Shown here piece by piece: positions 41,103-49,298 of a stretch of DNA of 64,000 nucleotides. The stretch is from DASPHG01 sp963849605 (GTDB taxonomy: Bacteria > Actinomycetota > Thermoleophilia > Solirubrobacterales > Thermoleophilaceae). The notes beneath the pieces are model-generated. The model was not told the DNA's origin and did not search any database. It saw nothing but the letters and a program-made list of their open reading frames with translations. How positions within the stretch are numbered: the first letter of the stretch is position 1; each line of letters starts with the position of its first letter. Location: contig CAWKHX010000015.1 in assembly GCA_963849605.1 (NCBI GenBank), positions 1,178,001 through 1,242,000 of the forward strand, written 5' to 3'. A program made the position numbers and the translations under genes.

Positions 41103-41231
41103 GTGGAAACGCCACGTGAGGAGTCCGACCAGCTCCCGGAGGAGGCCCCTCCGGAGCAGGTGACGGACGACGACGGGACCGGCGCCGGCCGTGACGAGGA
41201 CGAGGAGAACGCCGGCGGTCGCGACGAGTAG
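41103..41231 (+). CDS. Very small acidic protein downstream of CsbD
   Basis: A 42-residue reading frame from GTG 41103 to TAG 41229: METPREESDQLPEEAPPEQV and TDDDGTGAGRDEDEENAGGR. It starts two bases after the CsbD stop and ends nine bases before a strong terminator, which places it as the last gene of that transcript. The composition (Glu, Asp, Pro, Gly) points to a disordered acidic peptide. Similar to the acidic protein at 35548-35781 in style but not clearly homologous. Confidence 0.55.
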   Translation: METPREESDQLPEEAPPEQVTDDDGTGAGRDEDEENAGGRDE

Positions 41232-41239
41232 GCCCTGCG

Positions 41240-41267
41240 AACGACCTGGCCAAGCGGCCAGGTCGTT
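41240..41267 (+). terminator. Strong intrinsic terminator after the CsbD unit
   Basis: AACGACCTGGCC (41240-41251) pairs perfectly with GGCCAGGTCGTT (41256-41267) around an AAGC loop, followed by CTGTTTG. The 12-bp stem is the best hairpin in the window and ends the CsbD transcript. Confidence 0.8.
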
Positions 41268-41294
41268 CTGTTTGAAAGTAGCTTTCGAAGAGCA

Positions 41295-41756
41295 ATGGGC
41301 GAGCGGGTGGACGAGAGCACCCAGGAGAAGGGCCACCGGCAGCTGATCGAGCTGCTCAACGAGCTGCGCGTGGCCCTGCCCGGCGTGCAGGTCCTGTTCG
41401 GCTTCCTGCTGATCGTGCCGTTCTCGGCCAGGTGGGGCGAGGTGACGTCCTTCCAGCAGGATCTCTATTTCGCGTGCCTTCTGTGCTCGGCGGCGGCGAC
41501 CGCCTTTCTGATCGCGCCGTCCGCGATCCACAGGCTCGACTTTCAGCAGGGCGACAAGACGCTCATCGTGCAGATCGGCAACGTCCTCGCGATCATCGGG
41601 CTCAGTTTCCTTGCGCTCGCCGTGGTCGGCGTCGTGCTGCTGATCACCGACGTCCTGTACGGGAGCTCCGCGGCGATCGCGTACACGGCCGGCGTGGCAG
41701 CGGTGTTCCTGGTCCTCTGGTACGCGATCCCCCTGATCCTGCGACTGAGGGGGTAG
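41295..41756 (+). CDS. DUF6328 membrane protein
   Basis: A 153-residue protein with the DUF6328 start (LIELLNELRVALPGVQVLFG) and four membrane segments: FGFLLIVPF, FACLLCSAAATAFLIAP, VLAIIGLSFLALAVVGVVLL and AGVAAVFLVLWYAIPLIL. SAIHRLDFQQGDK lies in a loop. The role is unknown. It starts 27 bases after a strong terminator and so has its own promoter. Confidence 0.83.
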   Translation: MGERVDESTQEKGHRQLIELLNELRVALPGVQVLFGFLLIVPFSARWGEVTSFQQDLYFACLLCSAAATAFLIAPSAIHRLDFQQGDKTLIVQIGNVLAIIGLSFLALAVVGVVLLITDVLYGSSAAIAYTAGVAAVFLVLWYAIPLILRLRG

Positions 41757-41758
41757 CC

Positions 41759-43216
41759 ACGCCGGAGACGCTGGACGTCGCCGTCATCGGCACCGGCCAC
41801 AACGGCCTGGTCGCCGCTGCATACCTTGCGCGCGCCGGGCTCGCGGTCGAGTGCTTCGAACGACGCGACTTGGTCGGCGGTGCGTGCGTCACGGAGGAGC
41901 TGTGGCCCGGCGTCCGCGCGTCGCCGGGGGCGTACACCCTGTCGCTGCTGCGTCCGGAGATCATGCGCGAGCTCGACCTCGCCGCGCACGGGCTCGAGGT
42001 GTCGGTGCACGAGCCGTACCTGTTCGCGCCGTTTCCGGACGGCCGCAGGGTGGTGACGTGGTCGAGCCGCGAGCGGACCTGCGCCGCGATCGAGCGCGAC
42101 TGGTCCGCCGCCGACGCCGTCGCGTACCGCGAGTTCGCCGACCGCTGGGAGCGAGCCGCCGAGCGCGCCCGGCCGCTCATGCTCGAGCCGCCCGACCGGG
42201 GGCGCTGGCTCGACGCTGTCGGCGAGCAGATCCTCGAGGGGCCGATCGCGGCGGAGCTGGCCGACATCCCGTCCGAGCAGGTGCGCGTGCCGTTCGCCAT
42301 CCAGGGCCTGATCGGGACGCTCGCCGGTCCGGAGGACCGCGGCACGGCCTTCGTCGGCTTCTATCACGACCTCGGGCAGGCGGCGGGCGTGCCCGGCGCT
42401 TGGGGCTATGCCCGCGGCGGCATGGGCGCGGTCACGACCGCGCTGCGCCGCGCGGCGGAGGCCGCGGGCGCGCGCATTCGGCTCGAGGCGCCCGTCGAGA
42501 GCGTGCTCGTCGAGGACGGTCGCGCCACCGGCGTAGTGCTCGAAGGCGGCGAGGAGGTGCGTGCGGACCGGGTCGTCTCGAACGCCGACCCGGTCACGAC
42601 CGCCCGCCTCGCCGGCGTCGCGACCGCACGCGAATGGCGGCAGGCCGGGCCCGTCGTGAAGGTGATGCTGCTGCTCGACGGCCTGCCCGACTTCCCGAGC
42701 TGGCCCGGGCCGGAGCCATGGCGCGGCGCGATCGACATCGGCTTCACGATGGACGACCTGTCCGCGGCGGCGGCCGATGCGCGCGCCGGGCGGCCGGCCG
42801 CGAGGCCGTGGATCGAGGCCGCGTGCCAGACCGCCGCCGACGACACCCTCGCGCCGCCGGGCCGCCACGTCCTCTCGCTCTTCTGCCAGTGCTTCCCGGT
42901 GGACGTGGACGCCGATGCCGCGGCCGACGCCGCGATCGCGCGCTTCGCCGAGGTCTGCCCGCAGCTGCCGGATCGGATCGTCGAACGGCTCGCACTCGGG
43001 CCGCGGGAGCTCGAGGAGCGATTCGGCCTCGCCGGCGGCCATATCTTCCACGGCGAGATGCTTCCCGGCCAGCTCTTCGAGGGCCGCTATGCGCCGGAGC
43101 GGTTCGAGGGCATCGAAGGCCTGTATCTGGCGGGCTCGGGCGCGCATCCGGGCGGCGCAGTGACCGGCGCGCCCGGCTACCTGGCGGCGCGGGCGGTGAT
43201 CGCGGGCGGTGGCTAG
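41759..43216 (+). CDS. Phytoene desaturase-like FAD oxidoreductase
   Basis: A roughly 485-residue flavoprotein of the CrtI/carotenoid-desaturase-like family: DVAVIGTGHNGLVAAAYLAR is the FAD motif, CFERRDLVGGACVTEELWPG follows, and the C-terminal FAD contact is LYLAGSGAHPGGAVTGAPGY. Homology starts at about 41762, yet there is no standard start in frame nearby. GAGGGGG (41747-41753) followed after five bases by ACG 41759 is the likely initiation site, a near-cognate of ATG. It overlaps the D-2-hydroxyacid dehydrogenase gene by eight bases. The substrate could be a carotenoid or another polyene. Confidence 0.82.
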   Translation, partial: TPETLDVAVIGTGHNGLVAAAYLARAGLAVECFERRDLVGGACVTEELWPGVRASPGAYTLSLLRPEIMRELDLAAHGLEVSVHEPYLFAPFPDGRRVVTWSSRERTCAAIERDWSAADAVAYREFADRWERAAERARPLMLEPPDRGRWLDAVGEQILEGPIAAELADIPSEQVRVPFAIQGLIGTLAGPEDRGTAFVGFYHDLGQAAGVPGAWGYARGGMGAVTTALRRAAEAAGARIRLEAPVESVLVEDGRATGVVLEGGEEVRADRVVSNADPVTTARLAGVATAREWRQAGPVVKVMLLLDGLPDFPSWPGPEPWRGAIDIGFTMDDLSAAAADARAGRPAARPWIEAACQTAADDTLAPPGRHVLSLFCQCFPVDVDADAAADAAIARFAEVCPQLPDRIVERLALGPRELEERFGLAGGHIFHGEMLPGQLFEGRYAPERFEGIEGLYLAGSGAHPGGAVTGAPGYLAARAVIAGGG

Positions 43217-44102
43217 TTGTTACGTCACGCGCGCGCTGCCGGGGACGGCGCTCGACCGCCTGCGCGCCGCCCACGAGGTCGACGTGTGGCCCGGCGAGCT
43301 GCCGCCCTTGCGCGACGAGCTGGTCGAGCGCGCCCGCGACGCCGAGGGGCTCCTCTGCCTCCTCACCGATGTGATCGACGCGGACGTGATCGGCGCCTGC
43401 CCGCGGCTGCGTGTGATCTCGAACTACGCGGTCGGCTCGGACAACATCGACACGGAGGCGGCGGCCGCGCGCGGGATCGAGGTCTGCGTCACGCCGGACG
43501 TGCTCACCGACACGACCGCCGACCTGGCGTTTGCGCTCCTGCTCGCGGCGGCGCGGCGCCTGCCCGAGGGCGAGCGCGCCGTTCGCGCGGGCGAGTGGCG
43601 CACCTGGGAGCCGAGCGGCTGGCTCGGCCAGGACGTGCACGGGGCGACCCTGTGCCTCGTCGGGATGGGGCGGATCGGCAGCGCGGTCGCGCGCCGGGCC
43701 GAGGGCTTCGGCATGCGCGTGCTCGCGGTCGGCCACGGCGACCCGCTGCACGACGCACTCGCCGAAGCCGACTTCGTGTCGATCCACTGCCCGCTGACCG
43801 ACGAGACGCGCGGCCTGTTCGGCGAGGCCGAGTTCGCCGCGATGAAGCCGACTGCCGTCCTGGTGAACACCGCCCGCGGCGCGATCGTCGAGACGGAGGC
43901 GCTTCGCCGCGCGCTCGTGGACGGCGCGATCGGCGCCGCCGCTCTGGACGTGACCGACCCGGAGCCGCTGCCGGCTGACCACCCGCTGCTGGAGGCGCCG
44001 AACCTGCTCGTCGTGCCGCACATCGGCTCGGCGACCCACAGCACGCGCGAGCGGATGGCCGACATGGCCGTGGACAACCTGCTCGCCGGGCTCGGGTCCT
44101 AG
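43209..44102 (+). CDS. D-2-hydroxyacid dehydrogenase (glyoxylate reductase-like)
   Basis: A 297-residue NAD-dependent hydroxyacid dehydrogenase: VISNYAVGSDNIDTEAAAAR, LCLVGMGRIGSAVARRAEG (NAD motif), VSIHCPLTDETRGLF, LVNTARGAIVET with the catalytic arginine, DVTDPEPLPADHPL with the glutamate, and VPHIGSATHSTRERM with the histidine. All catalytic residues are in place. GTG 43209 overlaps the preceding desaturase-like gene by eight bases, so they are translationally coupled; no pathway link is evident. Confidence 0.9.
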   Translation: MASCYVTRALPGTALDRLRAAHEVDVWPGELPPLRDELVERARDAEGLLCLLTDVIDADVIGACPRLRVISNYAVGSDNIDTEAAAARGIEVCVTPDVLTDTTADLAFALLLAAARRLPEGERAVRAGEWRTWEPSGWLGQDVHGATLCLVGMGRIGSAVARRAEGFGMRVLAVGHGDPLHDALAEADFVSIHCPLTDETRGLFGEAEFAAMKPTAVLVNTARGAIVETEALRRALVDGAIGAAALDVTDPEPLPADHPLLEAPNLLVVPHIGSATHSTRERMADMAVDNLLAGLGS

Positions 44103-45196
44103 CCTCGGCCGGCCGCTTCGCGCAGCCACTCGAACAGTCGTGGGCCGAGCGTCGCCGGCCGGAAGCGCTCGCGTGCGAAGCGCGCGCCCGCCTCCCCGGC
44201 CGCGCGCGCCGCGGCGGGATCGCCGAGGTAGTGGCCGATCGCATCCGCGAGCCGCGCCGGTTCGGCGGGCGGCACGAGCGTGCCGGTCACGCCGTCCTCC
44301 ACCCCCTCGGGGGTGCCGCCGCCCGAGGTGGCGACGAGAGGGAGGCCGGCCCAGCTCGCCTCGAGCATCGCGCCGCTGAGGCCCTCGTGCCCGAATCCCT
44401 TCTCGTCGCGATGAGTGGCCAGGACGAACACGCTCAGCCGGTCGAGGACCTCCTCGATCCGATCGACGTGCCCCAGGAACTCGACCCGGTCGGCCATGTC
44501 CCAACGCCGGGCCGCCTCGTGAAGCTCGCGTTCGTGGTCGGGAGCGGTCGGCGTGGGCCCGCCCGCGATCAGGACGCGGAGGTCCGGCACGCGATCGCTC
44601 AGCCGGGCGGCCGCCTCGATCACGTGGTCGTGTCCCTTGTACGGCACGAGCATCCCGACCGATCCGATCGTGGGCGGTGACGGATTCCCCGGCGCGCGGT
44701 AGTCGTCGGGGAGCCGGACGGGCGGGGGGAGCACGCCGAGAAGACGCCGGTCGGGCACGGCGGCGGCGACCGCCTCGCTGACCGCGACGACCCCGGAGCA
44801 GGCGCGCGCGAGCGGGCCGGCGAACCGCCCGTCGTAGGCGAAGTCGACCTTCTGCCACACGATCGGCGTGCGCGCCATCCGCGCCGCGGCGACGCACAGG
44901 ATGGTCGGCTTGATGCCCACAGCGAGGACCACGTCCGGCTCGACCCGCGCGAGCAGCCGGCGGAAGGAGCGGTGGAAGCGGGCGGCGCGTTGCGGGCTGG
45001 GGCGCCCGACCATCGCGTCAACCGACACCGGGATGCCCATGGCCTCGAGCCGCGCCACGCCCGGACCCGGCGCCAGCACGAGCGCCTCGAGCTCCATATC
45101 GGGCGGTCTGTGCTCGAGCAGCGTCAGCGCGGCGAGCTCCGCGCCCCCTGGCTGCCCCGTCCCGAGCACCACGAGTGTCCTGGTCGGAGGCGTCAC
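44099..45196 (-). CDS. Glycosyltransferase family 4-like
   Basis: A 365-residue GT-B glycosyltransferase. The N-terminal domain starts TLVVLGTGQPGGAELAALTL; the donor domain has IGSVGMLVPYKGHDHVIEAA and LRVLIAGG, and the conserved C-terminal motif is GFGHEGLSGAMLEASWAGLP with the family EX7E arrangement. It transfers a sugar from a nucleotide donor, probably during surface polysaccharide synthesis. It diverges from the Wzz/BY-kinase gene 81 bases away and marks the left edge of the polysaccharide locus. Confidence 0.88.
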   Translation of the reverse strand: MTPPTRTLVVLGTGQPGGAELAALTLLEHRPPDMELEALVLAPGPGVARLEAMGIPVSVDAMVGRPSPQRAARFHRSFRRLLARVEPDVVLAVGIKPTILCVAAARMARTPIVWQKVDFAYDGRFAGPLARACSGVVAVSEAVAAAVPDRRLLGVLPPPVRLPDDYRAPGNPSPPTIGSVGMLVPYKGHDHVIEAAARLSDRVPDLRVLIAGGPTPTAPDHERELHEAARRWDMADRVEFLGHVDRIEEVLDRLSVFVLATHRDEKGFGHEGLSGAMLEASWAGLPLVATSGGGTPEGVEDGVTGTLVPPAEPARLADAIGHYLGDPAAARAAGEAGARFARERFRPATLGPRLFEWLREAAGRG

Positions 45197-45277
45197 GCTG
45201 CACGACTATCGCAGCAGGAGTTCGTGCGGGACTTTCACGCTTAAGGGCTGCGACCGCGGCGGCCGATACAGTGACGA

Positions 45278-46834
45278 ATGGCTGCCATGACGCTCGTACA
45301 GCTCCGGGATGTCCTCCTCCAGCGGCAGCGACGGACCGTCGTGGCCGTGTTCCTGGTCGCCTTTTTGACCGGGTTGCTCGTGATCGCGCTCCTCCCGAAG
45401 GAGTACGAGGCCACGGCGACGCTGTTCGTGGGCGAGAACCGCCCGATCAGCACCGGGGCGAGCGCGGTCCAGCTCGACGAGGTCCTGGCCCGCAGCTATG
45501 CCGAGCTGCTCCAGAGCCCCAGCATTGCCAGGGAGGTGGGCGAGGCGCTCGACCCGCCCGCGAGCGTCTCCGAGCTCGAGGACAAGGTGAGCTTCGAGGT
45601 CCTCACCGGGACCCGCCTGATCGACGTCAAGACGCTCGACCGCGAGCCGGAGCGCGCGCAGCAGATCTCGAACACCTACGCCCAGACCTTCGTCGACAGG
45701 CAGCACGACGCTGCCGAGCAGGCCGCCGCCGGGCAGATGGAGGAGCTGCGCGACCGGATCGCGCAGCTCGCCACCGAGCTGCAGCGGATCGACACGCTCG
45801 GCCGCCCGCGTGACGCGGGCAGCCGCGCAGCCGTCGCCAGCGAGCTCACGGCCGCGCGCGACGCGCTCAAAGCCGCCCAGGAGAGCGTCGCCCTGCAGGG
45901 CAGCAACGTCTCGGTGGCGAGCGAGGCCGAGGTGCCCGGCACGGCGGCGCGCCCCCGCACCAAGCTCTACGCGATCCTCGCCGGGCTTCTGGCCCTGATC
46001 CTCGCCGTGCTCGCGGGCTTCATGCGCGACACGTTCGACAAGCGCCTGCGCGACGAGAATGAGCTCGTCGACCTGCTGGGCGCCCCGGTGCTAGCCCGGA
46101 TCCCGCTCCAGCGCGCGGCCGTCGAGCGCGACGCGGTCGTGCAGGAGGCATTCCAGTTCCTGCGCACGAACCTTCGCCTCGGCACGGGCGGCCACGGCGG
46201 CGTGATCGCCGTCACGAGCTCGTCGCCGGGGGAGGGCAAGACCACCGTGGTCGCCGGAATCGGCAGGGCGCTCGGCGCCGCCGGCGAGCGCGTCGTCGCG
46301 GTCGACTGCGACCTGCGGCGCCCCCGGCTTGCGGCGGCCCTGGGCGTGGACGGGCGGATGGGCGTCACGAACGTGCTCGTCGGCTCGCACGAGGCGGTCG
46401 AGCTCCTCCGCCCGACGGAGATCCCGGACCTGCGTGTCCTGCCGGCCGGCCCGAGCGCGCCCAACCCGTCGGCGCTGGTCTCCACGCCCACCTTCCCGCG
46501 CATGCTGGCGCGGCTGCACCGCGACGGCGAGTACGTGCTCGTCGACACCGCGCCGGTTGCCTCGGTGGCGGACGCGTCGGCCGTCACTAGCGCCGCGGAC
46601 GTCGTGATCCTGGTCGTGGACCTCGAGACGGCCCGCCGCGACATGCTGGTCGAAGCACGCGAGCAGATCCTCAGGTCGGGCACGCCGCTGATGGGCGTCG
46701 TGATCAACCGTGACCGCGAGGCGGAGGGGCAGTACATGGACTACGGGTATGCCCACGAGTCCGGCGAGAACGGCGCCGACCAGCACACGCCGCGCCGCGA
46801 GGAGCGGCAGGCGGAGCGGCGCCAGTCGGTCTAG
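45278..46834 (+). CDS. Wzz/BY-kinase: polysaccharide co-polymerase with tyrosine kinase domain
   Basis: A 518-residue protein combining a chain-length regulator and a bacterial tyrosine kinase. Membrane segments flank an outside domain: VVAVFLVAFLTGLLVIALLP near residue 21 and YAILAGLLALILAVLAGF near 230. The kinase has Walker A SSSPGEGKTTVVAG, Walker A' VVAVDCDLRRPR and Walker B YVLVDTAPV. The C-terminal tail holds tyrosines (QYMDYGYAHE) that could be autophosphorylated. It should control polymer length with the next gene's polymerase; the two genes overlap by one base. ATG 45287 is an alternative start. Confidence 0.9.
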   Translation: MAAMTLVQLRDVLLQRQRRTVVAVFLVAFLTGLLVIALLPKEYEATATLFVGENRPISTGASAVQLDEVLARSYAELLQSPSIAREVGEALDPPASVSELEDKVSFEVLTGTRLIDVKTLDREPERAQQISNTYAQTFVDRQHDAAEQAAAGQMEELRDRIAQLATELQRIDTLGRPRDAGSRAAVASELTAARDALKAAQESVALQGSNVSVASEAEVPGTAARPRTKLYAILAGLLALILAVLAGFMRDTFDKRLRDENELVDLLGAPVLARIPLQRAAVERDAVVQEAFQFLRTNLRLGTGGHGGVIAVTSSSPGEGKTTVVAGIGRALGAAGERVVAVDCDLRRPRLAAALGVDGRMGVTNVLVGSHEAVELLRPTEIPDLRVLPAGPSAPNPSALVSTPTFPRMLARLHRDGEYVLVDTAPVASVADASAVTSAADVVILVVDLETARRDMLVEAREQILRSGTPLMGVVINRDREAEGQYMDYGYAHESGENGADQHTPRREERQAERRQSV

Positions 46835-48222
46835 TGGCCCTGGCGCGCGGCGGCTGGATCCAGCCGTTCGTCCTCGCAGCGGCCGCAGCGGCGCTCACCG
46901 CCGCCGGGATGCTGCTCGCATACAGCGCCGGGCCGGTCATCCTCGTCGTCGCCGTCGCGGCTCTCGCCGTCGTCGCGCTCGCGCTGGCCAATCCGCTCGC
47001 GGCGGTGCTGGTCGCGATCACGCTTATCCCGCTCGAGATCGTCTCGCTGGCGGTTGGCGGCGACGCAGGCATCTCGCCGGCCGAGGGAGTCTTCGCGCTC
47101 GCCGGCTTCGGCTGGGTGGTCCGACGGCTCATGGCCGGCCTGCCTCCGTACGTCGACTCGCCGTTGACCAAGCCGCTTGCCGTCCTTCTGCTGGTCGCCG
47201 TCGCGGGCCTCGGCGTGTCGGACAACGCGGGCGAGACGCTTCGCATCATCGTGATGTGGACCGCGGCCTTCTTCGTGGTGCAGCTCGTGGTCGACGAGGC
47301 GAAGCCCGCGACGATCGGGTGGATCCTGCTGCTCCTGGCGGTGACGGGCGGCGTCGTCGCGGTGATCACGTCGATCACGTCCGGAGGGCAGGAGCAGGAG
47401 CTCGTGGGCATGGGCGCGGAGGCGACGGGCCGGGCGGCGGGGTCGTTCGGACATCCGAACCTGCTTGCGGTCTTCTTGGCCACCGCGCTTGCGGCGTCCG
47501 GCGCCGTCATGGTCGGCGGACGCCCGCAGTTCCGGGCGGTCGCCGCGGCGTCCTTCCTGGCGGCGCTGGCGGGGCTCGCGCTCACGCTCTCGCGCGGAGG
47601 ACTGCTGGCTGCGGGCGCGGCGGTGGCCGTGATGCTGATGTACCGCCCGTTCCGGCGGATGGCGCTCATCGCGCTCACCGTCGGCGCCGTCGCGCTGCTG
47701 ATCGCCGGCGGCGACGTGCTCGGCAGCACCCAGAGCGTCGACCTGGTGACCAAGCGGCTCGAATCGGTGCAGTACGCGAGCCAGGCCGACCCGCGGTCCG
47801 AGCTCTGGCGCGGGACACCGGAGATCATCGGCGACCATCCGTTCGTCGGCGTGGGGGCCGGGCAGTTCTCGACCGCCTCGGCGGCCTACGGGCTGCGGGA
47901 CCCGTTCAGCGAGTACCAGCCGTTCGAACACGCGCACAGCATCCCCCTGACGGTCGCCGCGGAGCTCGGGCTCCTCGGTCTTGCGGCGTTCCTCTGGTTC
48001 GCGACTGCGCTGGGCGTCGTCCTGGTGCGCGCGTGCAAGCGCACGCAGGGTTGGGCACGCGCGTACGCGTTCGGCCTGACCGCCGCGCTGGTGGCGATCG
48101 CCGTGCAGGGACTCGTCGACTACACGGTGCGCTCGAACGTCGTCGCGATGCTCGTGCTCACGCTTGCGGCCTCTGCGGTTGTGCTGTCGCGGGCTTCGCC
48201 GGCGCGACCTGCCGGCCCCTGA
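46834..48222 (+). CDS. O-antigen ligase / Wzy-like polymerase membrane protein
   Basis: A 462-residue protein with about ten to twelve membrane helices, starting at GTG 46834. The large loop ends GTPEIIGDHPFVGVGAGQFS, and FEHAHSIPLTVAAELGLLGL is the characteristic Wzy_C/O-antigen ligase motif with its conserved histidine. Such proteins join polyprenyl-linked repeat units in the periplasm or outer membrane face. Adjacent to the Wzz/BY-kinase gene, it is the likely polymerase of the locus. Its end overlaps the convergent glycosyltransferase gene by 65 bases. Confidence 0.88.
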   Translation: MALARGGWIQPFVLAAAAAALTAAGMLLAYSAGPVILVVAVAALAVVALALANPLAAVLVAITLIPLEIVSLAVGGDAGISPAEGVFALAGFGWVVRRLMAGLPPYVDSPLTKPLAVLLLVAVAGLGVSDNAGETLRIIVMWTAAFFVVQLVVDEAKPATIGWILLLLAVTGGVVAVITSITSGGQEQELVGMGAEATGRAAGSFGHPNLLAVFLATALAASGAVMVGGRPQFRAVAAASFLAALAGLALTLSRGGLLAAGAAVAVMLMYRPFRRMALIALTVGAVALLIAGGDVLGSTQSVDLVTKRLESVQYASQADPRSELWRGTPEIIGDHPFVGVGAGQFSTASAAYGLRDPFSEYQPFEHAHSIPLTVAAELGLLGLAAFLWFATALGVVLVRACKRTQGWARAYAFGLTAALVAIAVQGLVDYTVRSNVVAMLVLTLAASAVVLSRASPARPAGP

Positions 48223-49225
48223 GCCGGTCGGCGATGCCCAACGTCGCGCCGGCCAGCTGCGACAGGTCCTTCATCGCGATCACGAGCGGGAGCCGCCACC
48301 AGTCGGAGGCAGGTATGCCGTTGCGGCGCGCGCGTCGCACGGGCAGGCTGAGGTAGGCGACCCACCAGGCTGCGACGGCGAGCCGCCCCACGGTTCCCCC
48401 CCAAACCAGGAGCACGGGCGCCGCGCCCCACGCGAGGGCGCGGACCAGATGGCGCGCGAATGCGCCCGTTCCGACCGACCCGCGCGCGTAGGCGCGGTAC
48501 ATGCGGGCGTTTGCGCTCCAGGTCGGGCGCGGCCGCCAGTGGACGACCGCATCCGGCACGAGCGCGACGTCGAGGCCGGCGTGTAGGACCGCCTGGCTGA
48601 AGGCGGGGTCCTCGCCGGCGTACACGTGCTCTGGGAAGCCGCCGGCCGCGCGCCACGCCGCCTTGGTGAATGCAATCGAGCGTGTGGCGGCGCGGCTCGC
48701 CTCGTAGCGCTTGCCGAACAGGCGCTGCCAGCCGCGCACGAAGGGGCTCTCGTCGCCGATCTCGTCGGGCTGGGGATAGAGCGCGACGGCGAGCGCGCGC
48801 TCGAACGGGGTCTCGCCCGCGACGACGTAGATCCCTGCCAGCAGGTCGGCGTCCGCGCGGGCCGCCTCGAACGCCTCGAGCCAACACCTGACCGGGCGGC
48901 ACCCGGCGTCCGTGCACGCGACCCACTCCTGCTCGGCCGCGTCGATCCCAATGTTGCGCCCGGCCGAGATGTTCGCCCCGGGCGCGTCTAGCAGCCGTAC
49001 CGGGAACTTCTCGGGTTGCCATGCCTCGGCGAGCTCGCGGGTGCCGTCCGTCGAGCCGCCGTCGACGATGATCACCTCCGTGGGCGGGCGTGTCTGGGCG
49101 GCAAGGGAGTCGAGGAGGAGGCCGAGCTCCTCCCTGTCGTCGCGAACCGTGACGACCACCGACAACGCGGCCGGCGTCGGCTTCGCTTCGGCGGGCGCCA
49201 CCAGGCCGACTATAGAACCCGCCAC
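48158..49225 (-). CDS. Glycosyltransferase family 2
   Basis: A 355-residue GT-A glycosyltransferase: LSVVVTVRDDREELGLLLDS at the first strand, EVIIVDGGSTDGTRELAE, ISAGRNIGIDAAEQEWVACT, then the metal-binding DAGCRP (D-x-G rather than the usual D-x-D), AGGFPEHVYAGEDPAFSQAV and two membrane helices near the end (APVLLVWGGTVGRLAVAAWW). It likely adds a sugar at the membrane. It overlaps the polymerase gene end by 65 bases and diverges from the first glycoside hydrolase gene. Confidence 0.88.
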   Translation of the reverse strand: MAGSIVGLVAPAEAKPTPAALSVVVTVRDDREELGLLLDSLAAQTRPPTEVIIVDGGSTDGTRELAEAWQPEKFPVRLLDAPGANISAGRNIGIDAAEQEWVACTDAGCRPVRCWLEAFEAARADADLLAGIYVVAGETPFERALAVALYPQPDEIGDESPFVRGWQRLFGKRYEASRAATRSIAFTKAAWRAAGGFPEHVYAGEDPAFSQAVLHAGLDVALVPDAVVHWRPRPTWSANARMYRAYARGSVGTGAFARHLVRALAWGAAPVLLVWGGTVGRLAVAAWWVAYLSLPVRRARRNGIPASDWWRLPLVIAMKDLSQLAGATLGIADRLRGRQVAPAKPATAQPQRPQA

Positions 49226-49298
49226 AGACCCTCAACCGAGCGTCCAATCAGGGAGGCGCCGCCTCGCGCGGGCGCTCAGGAGGGTCGATAGCGCATGG

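Noticed and set aside
41543..43147. A 534-codon antisense frame
   Set aside because: Shadow of the desaturase-like gene; low-complexity Arg/Ala content, no motif.
42744..44897. A 717-codon antisense open frame
   Set aside because: It runs under the desaturase-like and hydroxyacid dehydrogenase genes and part of the glycosyltransferase gene, is extremely Arg/Ala/Pro-rich and has no recognisable domain.
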